Source of the DNA: Hyphomicrobiales bacterium
GTDB taxonomy: Bacteria; Pseudomonadota; Alphaproteobacteria; Rhizobiales; Aestuariivirgaceae
DNA: 11,899 bases
Direction: 5' to 3'
NCBI GenBank assembly: GCA_025362535.1
Contig: JANYGE010000252.1
Span: 1 to 11,899 of the forward strand
The notes below the pieces were generated by a model, which was not told the origin of the DNA, searched no databases, and worked only from the letters and a program-made list of their open reading frames with translations. How positions within the stretch are numbered: the first letter of the stretch is position 1; every line of letters begins with the position of its first letter. Below, piece after piece: positions 6,542 through 11,899 of the stretch. The position numbers and the translations under genes are program-made.

Positions 6542-8319
6542 GGGTTGCGCCAGAGTGTTGTGGTTTCAAAGCCCGCCAGAGGTTGTTGATCTGGCCTGCC
6601 AATATAAGACCAACGCGCCACCCATTGTGGTGGCGAATAGAAGGGAATGGTATAGAACCCCGCGACCAAAGCGCGATCTTCCGCGTGAACCGCAGATACA
6701 AAATCTTCACGCGTTGTGGCATGAAGCATCGCATCAATGGCATGGTCTACGGCGGGATCGGCAATGCCCGGATAGTTGCGTGTGCCTTCAGTGGTTTTTC
6801 CGGCTGAGCCAAAATAGAGATTTTGTTCATTGCCAGGTGAAAGCGAGTTAAACCAAGTGACCGGGATCATGTCATAGTCATAAGTCTTTTGCAGAGCGGT
6901 GAATTGCGCTGCATCAATAATCCGAATATCAACTTTGATGCCAATCTGCTGCAAGGTGCGTTGATAGTGAAGGGCAATTTTTTCCTGATCAGGGCTTTGC
7001 AGGGTGATTGTAAAGGCAAAGGCCTCTCCAGCACTATTCACCAAAGACTGATCCTTGATAGTCCAACCCGCCTTGGCCAACATATCAACGGCTTGCTTTA
7101 GAAGCTTGCGGTCTCGGCCTGAACCGTCACTCACCGGCAAGCGAAAGCTGCCATCGGTCATGTCAGCGCGAAGCCCGCCCCCGGTGCTGCCGAGAATCGC
7201 AAGCTCTGCTGCATCCACGGGTTTGCCCAGCGAAGAAAGTTCCGAGCCGCTATAATAGCCATAGGTGCGTTTATAGGCATTGCCAAAAAGATTGGCATTG
7301 GCCCATTCAAAATCAAAGGCCATGCCAAGTGCTTCGCGCACGCGGACATCTTCGAAAATCTTGCGGCGTGTGTTGAAGGCAAAACCTGAAGCGGGAGCAG
7401 GGGTCTTGGTTGGGATTTCTTCCAGCAACACTTGGCCTTGATTTACCGCATCGAATTTATAGCCAGTGGCCCAGCGCACAGGTTCGCTTTCGGTGCGCAC
7501 ATCAGCATCACCCTTTTTAAAAGCTTCGAAGGCGGCATTGGCATCTTTGTAATAGTCAAAGCGGAACACATCAAAATTCCACAGGCCCTTGTTGAACGGC
7601 AAATCCTTGCCCCAATAATTCGGATTCTTTTTATAGGAAACCATCTCACCAGGTTTTATATCCGCAAATACATAAGGGCCGGACCCGACGATCGGCTCTA
7701 CCGTGCTTTCATCAAAGGTTTTGCCATCCCAATATTTTTTTGAAAGGATTGGCATCAAGCCCATGATCATCGGCAATTCGCGATCACTTTTATCTTGGTG
7801 GAAAATGATTGTGCGCTCGTCAGGTGTTTCGACCTTGGTGATCTTTGTGTAGTTGTTTTTATATTTTGGCTTGCCCTTGTCGCGTAAGGTTTCCATTGAA
7901 AACACCACATCAGCAGCGGTCACGGGTGTGCCATCGGAAAATTTGGCTTCCGGGCGCAGCTTGAAGGTGAAGGTCTGACGATCATCGGAGACATCAATGG
8001 TTTCAGCCAACAATCCATAAAGCGCAAAGGGCTCGGCCCAATTGCGGCCCATCAAGGTTTCAAATACAAATGTTCCGGGTGTTGCAGGCGCATTGCCTTT
8101 GACGATAAATATATTCGTGCTGTCAAATGTGCCCGTTATGGCTTGCTTCAAGGTGCCACCCTGAGGCGCATCAGGGTTAGCATAGGGCAGGCTTTTGAAA
8201 TCTGCGGGAAGCCCCGGCTCACCCAGCATCACGATGCCATATTTAGGTTCGGCATGAACTGGCATTGACGAGAACGCAGCCAAAGCCGCGGCAAAAGCGA
8301 GGGTACGAATCTTTTCCAT
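6538..8319 (-). CDS. YejA-like extracellular oligopeptide-binding protein (ABC transporter SBP family 5)
   Basis: A 593-residue periplasmic binding protein, about the length of YejA (oligopeptide/microcin C uptake). The signal peptide is MEKIRTLAFAAALAAFSSMPVHA|EP (cleavage after residue 23). The mature protein begins with the YejA-type pattern PADFKSLPYANPDAPQGGTL and TFDSTNIFIVKGNAPA. The family-5 SBP core FKLRPEAKFSDGTPVTAADV is followed by GSGPYVFADIKPGEMVSYKK and NPNYWGKDLPFNKG, and the C-terminal lobe closes with YTIPFYSPPQWVARWSYIGR. It would capture peptides for an inner-membrane ABC importer, but no permease or ATPase gene lies beside it. It either works with a complex encoded elsewhere or has another role. 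Upstream is the aminotransferase (18 nt gap, no clear Shine-Dalgarno), and downstream the FrnE-like gene overlaps its stop by 4 nt. No key region appears missing. Confidence 0.92.
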   Translation of the reverse strand: MEKIRTLAFAAALAAFSSMPVHAEPKYGIVMLGEPGLPADFKSLPYANPDAPQGGTLKQAITGTFDSTNIFIVKGNAPATPGTFVFETLMGRNWAEPFALYGLLAETIDVSDDRQTFTFKLRPEAKFSDGTPVTAADVVFSMETLRDKGKPKYKNNYTKITKVETPDERTIIFHQDKSDRELPMIMGLMPILSKKYWDGKTFDESTVEPIVGSGPYVFADIKPGEMVSYKKNPNYWGKDLPFNKGLWNFDVFRFDYYKDANAAFEAFKKGDADVRTESEPVRWATGYKFDAVNQGQVLLEEIPTKTPAPASGFAFNTRRKIFEDVRVREALGMAFDFEWANANLFGNAYKRTYGYYSGSELSSLGKPVDAAELAILGSTGGGLRADMTDGSFRLPVSDGSGRDRKLLKQAVDMLAKAGWTIKDQSLVNSAGEAFAFTITLQSPDQEKIALHYQRTLQQIGIKVDIRIIDAAQFTALQKTYDYDMIPVTWFNSLSPGNEQNLYFGSAGKTTEGTRNYPGIADPAVDHAIDAMLHATTREDFVSAVHAEDRALVAGFYTIPFYSPPQWVARWSYIGRPDQQPLAGFETTTLWRNP

Positions 8320-8337
8320 AGGGATAGTCTAGCGCGC

Positions 8338-9504
8338 TTATTGACTCTCGATCAACCGCTCCGCCAATCCAGCCATGCGGTGCGCTTCCACATTGGCAAA
8401 GGCAAAGCGCATGTAATTTTCTTGTTCTGGCCCAAACATGCTGCCGGGCAAACAGAGCACATCATTTTCAGAGGCTAAGCGTTTAGCCACTGATTTGGAA
8501 AGCTCGCCCATAAACGGGTGTTTTACATAAGCAAAATAGGCCCCGCTGCTCACCAACTCATATTTTAAACCTGGCGTTTCAAATGCACTGCGTAACGCTG
8601 CAAGCCTCTCTCGCATCACGGCTTTTTTCTCAGTCTTCCAATCGTCCAAAGCGGTGAGGCCAAATTGTACAGCGCGCTGGGTGATATGGGGTGGGCAGAT
8701 GGTCATGCAATCTAAAATCTTGGCCACCTGATACATAATTTCAGGGCCAGCAATCATCGCCCCCAAGCGATAGCCTGCGAGGGCATAGATTTTAGAAAAA
8801 CTATAAAGCTGGATCAGCGTGCCCTGCCAGTCTGGCTTGTTGAAAAGCCCATGCGGCGGCACTGGATCTGGTCGGAAATCCTTATAGGTTTCATCCAGCA
8901 CCAAAGCAATTCCAGCCACTTGCGCCACAGTAAAGAACTGCTCCAAAACGGCGGCGGGATAAATCGCTCCAGTCGGGTTGTTTGGTGTGCACAGGATGAT
9001 CGCTTTGGTGCGTTCATCAACCAATGCAGCGGCATCCATCGAGTCGGGGTGGGTGGTGCCATTCGAAAATGCTGGAATAGGCCTGATTTCGATTCCCATC
9101 ATAGTCAACCACATTTGATGATTGAAGTAATAGGGCGTGGGCAGGATCACATTATCACCAGCCTTGGCCACGGCCATAATGGCTGCGGCAAAAGCTTGGT
9201 TGCAACCAGTTGTGATGGCAACTTCGCTTGCAGCAATGCGCGTGCCATAGTCCACGCTCACATGCTTGGCATAGGCCTCCCGCAGCGGTGCCACACCATA
9301 AATATCAGTATAGCCGCCAATCTCGGGCAGTCCCGCCAGTCGCGCAATTTCGGCTTGCAATGTAGGTGCGGGAGGGTAGCTCGGCACGGCTTGGCACATA
9401 TTCAGCAATTCGCGATTGCTTGGGCCTTTTTTAATCCAGCTCATCGCCTCTGCAATGGGTGGGAACTCAACGCGCTCAACTAATGGTGAAATTTCGATAC
9501 TCAT
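8338..9504 (-). CDS. Pyridoxal-phosphate-dependent aminotransferase, class I/II
   Basis: A 388-residue fold-type I aminotransferase (aspartate-aminotransferase superfamily), normal length. Visible PLP-site elements are the GYTDIYGVAPLREA segment (64-77), TTGCNQAFAAA (98-108), TPNNPTGAIY with Asn176, LVLDETYKDF with Asp204 and Tyr207, the Schiff-base Lys238 in YSFSKIYALAGYRLGA with Arg245, and the carboxylate-binding Arg366 in ENYMRFAFA. Amino donor and acceptor cannot be fixed; it groups with general aspartate/aromatic/methionine-type transaminases annotated simply as aminotransferase. AAGGGG sits 8 nt ahead of the ATG on the minus strand, supporting this start. It is the first gene of the operon with the YejA-like protein and the FrnE-like protein, and is divergent from the nuclease-like gene with only 42 nt between starts, so both promoters must be crowded or overlapping. 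A role in handling imported peptide-derived amino acids is only inference. Confidence 0.93.
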   Translation of the reverse strand: MSIEISPLVERVEFPPIAEAMSWIKKGPSNRELLNMCQAVPSYPPAPTLQAEIARLAGLPEIGGYTDIYGVAPLREAYAKHVSVDYGTRIAASEVAITTGCNQAFAAAIMAVAKAGDNVILPTPYYFNHQMWLTMMGIEIRPIPAFSNGTTHPDSMDAAALVDERTKAIILCTPNNPTGAIYPAAVLEQFFTVAQVAGIALVLDETYKDFRPDPVPPHGLFNKPDWQGTLIQLYSFSKIYALAGYRLGAMIAGPEIMYQVAKILDCMTICPPHITQRAVQFGLTALDDWKTEKKAVMRERLAALRSAFETPGLKYELVSSGAYFAYVKHPFMGELSKSVAKRLASENDVLCLPGSMFGPEQENYMRFAFANVEAHRMAGLAERLIESQ

Positions 9505-9546
9505 CTACGGAACCCCTTGGAATGCCGAATTCTTTAGGGCAAGAAT

Positions 9547-10329
9547 ATGATTATGAATAGTCATTCTATTGATAATCTGTTGAAAAACCGCGGAGCCTGG
9601 TTGAAAACTGTGAGCGGTAATCCACAACATGCTGTGGAGCATGCTCCGCTTTCGCGGTTGATTGCTGAAAACTATGAGCTGTTTGAGAAAGTGCGTGATC
9701 GCATTTTTAAAGCCACCGAAGAATTCATGCGTCATGTTGAAGTGACTCCAGATACCTTGGATGCGGACGGGCACCGGCTGGTGAGTGAACTGCAACAGCA
9801 TGGTATGGTTTTGCGTGAAAGTCATGGTCATGCCATATGCGAAGTAAAAGGCAGGCGCTATATGTCGGGCGGGTGGTTGGAAGAACTGGCTTGGCTTGCA
9901 GCGATCGAGGCGGGTGCACATGAGGCCATCTATGGCCAAGTGCTGGGCTGGAAAGTTAAAACATTCACCGGCGAAAATGAAATAGATTTGATTGCGCGCC
10001 ATGGTTCGCGTTTAAGTTTTGTGTCGTGCAAAGCGCTTCGTTCTGAGCTTGATATGTCTGATCGCAAGCATCGCAACCGGTTGATGGACGCGGTGCATGA
10101 GGCTGATAATCTCGCCGATCATTTTGGCCGTGAGGGGGAGCGCGTAGCGGTTTTGGTGACGACGGATCTTTTTGATGAGATCAAAAATGTGCCGCGCTAT
10201 AATGCCTTAATGGGCAAGGCGGCGGTGCTTGAAGTGGAGATTATTCCACTTGAACATTTATCTTGGGAAAAACTGGTTTCGGCCATGCGCGGGTTATGGT
10301 CGGATGTAAATTTGGAAGGTGTGGCATGA
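9547..10329 (+). CDS. PD-(D/E)XK nuclease-like protein, Card1/DUF1887-type nuclease module without CARF domain
   Basis: A 260-residue soluble protein. The core 108-205 follows the pattern of the nuclease half of Card1/DUF1887 proteins, which in CRISPR type III systems are cyclic-oligoadenylate-activated DNA/RNA nucleases. It has GGWLEEL (108-114, helix-A acid Glu113), GENEIDLIARHGSRLSF (142-158, metal-binding Asp147) and VSCKALRSEL (Lys162), then a long helix KHRNRLMDAVHEADNLADHF and strand VAVLVTTDL. Residues about 66-106 (DTLDADGHRLVSELQQHG to ICEVKGRRYM) look like a small winged-helix linker, as precedes the nuclease in that family. The first 60 residues are helical and too short for the CARF sensor. 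The usual Glu of the ExK motif is Ser160 here (SCK); some family members may share this. AGGG 7 nt ahead supports ATG 9547. The stop overlaps the qorA start (ATGA). The family call rests on pattern recognition only; a general Mrr/RecB-like nuclease is the alternative. Confidence 0.7.
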   Translation: MIMNSHSIDNLLKNRGAWLKTVSGNPQHAVEHAPLSRLIAENYELFEKVRDRIFKATEEFMRHVEVTPDTLDADGHRLVSELQQHGMVLRESHGHAICEVKGRRYMSGGWLEELAWLAAIEAGAHEAIYGQVLGWKVKTFTGENEIDLIARHGSRLSFVSCKALRSELDMSDRKHRNRLMDAVHEADNLADHFGREGERVAVLVTTDLFDEIKNVPRYNALMGKAAVLEVEIIPLEHLSWEKLVSAMRGLWSDVNLEGVA

Positions 10330-11297
10330 AGGCAATCAGATTTCATAAAACGGGCGGGCCGGAGGTTTTGCAGTTTGAGGATGTTGCTTTGTCTGCACCT
10401 GGAGCTGGCGAAGTGCAACTGCGCCACACCGCCATTGGTCTAAATTTCGTCGATACTTATCAACGTAGCGGGCTCTATCCGGTGGCTCTGTCAAGTGGTC
10501 TTGGCTCTGAAGCCGCAGGTGTAATCACTGCGCTGGGAGCCGGGGTGAAAGGTTTCAAAATTGGTGACCGCGTTGCCTATGGCTCAGGACCAATGGGGGC
10601 CTATGCCGAGGCGCGGAACTTTCCTGCGCAGCATTTGGTGAAGTTACCAAAATCTATTAGCGATGAAACCGCAGCAGGCATGATGCTGAAAGGCATGACC
10701 GTGCGCTACCTTATTCGCGCAACCTATAAGGTCAAACGCGGCGAAACCATTTTATTGCATGCGGCAGCAGGCGGTGTTGGGCTCATTCTCTCGCAATGGG
10801 CCAAGGCGCTTGGCGTGAAGGTGATTGGCACCGTGGGCTCTGATGCGAAGGTGGCGATTGCCAAGGCCCATGGCTGTGCTCATGTGATTAACTCCAGCAC
10901 CGAGAATGTGGTGGCGCGCGTGCGCGAGTTGACCTCCGGCAAGGGTGTGCCCGTGGTCTATGATGGCGTAGGGCAGGCGACTTTGATGACATCGCTTGAT
11001 TGCTTGGCTCTGCGCGGGCTGCTGGTGAGTTTTGGCAATGCGTCAGGCCCGGTATCAGCGCTTAATCTTGGGCTGCTGGCCGCGCGAGGATCGCTTTATG
11101 TAACGCGCCCAACGCTGGGAAGCTATATCGCGACCCCCGCCGAATTTAAAGAAACCACGCAGGATGTGCTGGACATTGTAAAATCTGGAAAAGTGAAAAT
11201 CCCGGTCAACCAGCGCTATGCCTTGCAAGATGCAGCCCAAGCGCACCGCGATTTGGAGGCCAGAAAAACCACAGGAACCACGGTTCTGGTGGTTTAA
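10326..11297 (+). CDS. qorA: NADPH:quinone oxidoreductase, QorA type (zinc-free MDR)
   Basis: A 323-residue medium-chain dehydrogenase/reductase closely following the E. coli Qor pattern; it reduces quinones with NADPH in the cytoplasm, one electron at a time in the characterised members. Motifs: NFVDTYQRSGLYP (40-52), GLGSEAAGVI (58-67), GSGPMGAYAEARNFP (86-100), KGMTVRYLIRATY (122-134), the nucleotide loop HAAAGGVG (145-152), VIGTVGSDAK (166-175), VVYDGVG (210-216), VSFGNASGPV (234-243) and RPTLGSYIATP (261-271). No zinc-ligand cysteines are seen. ATG 10326 is chosen over the in-frame ATG at 10263 because MKAIRFHKTGGPEVL is the family N terminus and it forms an ATGA overlap with the stop of the nuclease-like gene, implying coupled translation. 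Its TAA shares the sequence TTAA with the stop of the convergent protease gene. Confidence 0.95.
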   Translation: MKAIRFHKTGGPEVLQFEDVALSAPGAGEVQLRHTAIGLNFVDTYQRSGLYPVALSSGLGSEAAGVITALGAGVKGFKIGDRVAYGSGPMGAYAEARNFPAQHLVKLPKSISDETAAGMMLKGMTVRYLIRATYKVKRGETILLHAAAGGVGLILSQWAKALGVKVIGTVGSDAKVAIAKAHGCAHVINSSTENVVARVRELTSGKGVPVVYDGVGQATLMTSLDCLALRGLLVSFGNASGPVSALNLGLLAARGSLYVTRPTLGSYIATPAEFKETTQDVLDIVKSGKVKIPVNQRYALQDAAQAHRDLEARKTTGTTVLVV

Positions 11298-11899
11298 CCG
11301 CAGCTATCAGTTTGCTTGGTGGCCAGCGCTGGCCAAGCGCCTGTACAGCTGGTTTGGCTGCACAGATAATTTGCCAATGTATTGGCGGGAATGGCATGGG
11401 CCAAATTGATCGATTGGCCGTTCGTATCAGAAAGTGTGCTCACCACCATGCCGATGAGTTGGCCTTTATTGTCGAACACTGGCCCACCTGATTCGCCGCG
11501 CTGGGTGCCCATATGCAGAACAATTGCATCAGGATAGCCGAATTTGCCATAAGCCACCGGGCGGCCAAAATGCAGGGCTTCAAGTGCGCCAACGCGCGCC
11601 GTATCGCCGCCGCCATGGGGCTTGCCCAAGGTATAAACCATATCGCCTTTGACCAGGCAGCCGGGGCCTGCGGGCGCGACAGCATGGCCGGTGAAGCCGC
11701 GCAATTTTAACACGGCCATATCATTGTTGAGATTGATGCCGACCACTGAACCGGAATAGACCCGGCCATTGGCGGCTCGTGCAGAAATTTCATTGCCCTT
11801 GGCCACCGCAACATGGGCCGCCGTCATCACATAACCATCGCTGGAAACCACAAATCCACTGCCCGAAGTGATGGCGCGTTTAGCTAAATCGGATTTCCC
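11294..11899 (-). CDS. Trypsin-like serine protease, HtrA/DegP type (5'-truncated by window edge)
   Basis: The reading frame stays open to the right edge, so the N terminus is missing; 201 residues are visible. All three catalytic residues are present: His29 in SSDGYVMTAAHV, Asp60 in NNDMAVLKL and Ser137 in GTQRGESGGPVFD (numbered within the fragment). The segment SGSGFVVSSDG just before His is typical of HtrA proteases. After the protease fold (LAHAIPANTLANYL) the protein ends with a short tail CSQTSCTGAWPALATKQTDSCG carrying three cysteines, and there is no PDZ domain. It is thus a short HtrA-like protease or the C-terminal part of a larger protein whose other domains lie upstream. Periplasmic location is expected but the signal region is not visible. 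The TAA stop (minus strand) overlaps the qorA stop in TTAA. Confidence 0.9.
   Translation of the reverse strand, partial: GKSDLAKRAITSGSGFVVSSDGYVMTAAHVAVAKGNEISARAANGRVYSGSVVGINLNNDMAVLKLRGFTGHAVAPAGPGCLVKGDMVYTLGKPHGGGDTARVGALEALHFGRPVAYGKFGYPDAIVLHMGTQRGESGGPVFDNKGQLIGMVVSTLSDTNGQSINLAHAIPANTLANYLCSQTSCTGAWPALATKQTDSCG

Noticed and set aside
8851..9483. Long open frame on the plus strand opposite the aminotransferase
   Set aside because: It is antisense to a gene with full PLP-site motifs, has no ribosome site, and its translation has no recognisable domain.
10263..10325. N-terminal extension of QorA
   Set aside because: The QorA family begins at MKAIRF; the extra residues are read from the nuclease-like gene in another frame.

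Overview
The window is a chromosomal segment of an alphaproteobacterium, most likely of the order Hyphomicrobiales (Rhizobiales). The main evidence is hemB of the magnesium-type, cysteine-poor class lying close to a MarR regulator of the LdtR type, an arrangement I associate with that order. A FrnE-type thiol oxidoreductase, a YejA-like binding protein and an E. coli-type quinone oxidoreductase fit this. Base composition is moderate: hand-counted lines inside several genes run from about 50 to 63% G+C, with one visibly AT-richer gene. No insertion sequence, phage gene or CRISPR array is visible.

Left part (1-3503): a beta-hydroxyacid dehydrogenase (+) converges on hemB (-). Divergent from hemB is a secreted protein of unknown function with two copies of a cysteine-bounded helical unit. 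It is followed by the ldtR-like regulator, which ends in a clear Rho-independent terminator.

Middle (3581-5922): tRNA-Ser(UGA) is followed immediately by an AT-rich gene for a four-helix membrane protein and then a structured intergenic stretch with a second strong terminator. Next comes a two-gene cell-envelope unit: a secreted Sel1-repeat protein and a cysteine-rich secreted protein or lipoprotein that is itself an internal duplication.

Right-middle (5924-9504, minus strand): a compact three-gene operon reads aminotransferase, YejA-like oligopeptide-binding protein, DsbA/FrnE-like oxidoreductase. The spacing is 18 nt and then a 4-nt ATGA overlap. The binding protein has no permease or ATPase genes beside it.

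Right end (9547-11899): a PD-(D/E)XK nuclease-like protein resembling the C-terminal half of Card1/DUF1887 effectors, but with no room for a CARF sensor domain, is translationally coupled to qorA. qorA converges on a 5'-truncated trypsin-like HtrA-type protease, and the two share the palindromic TTAA as overlapping stop codons. The CARF-less Card1-like protein is the most unusual item here. The two internally duplicated cysteine-paired secreted proteins come next.
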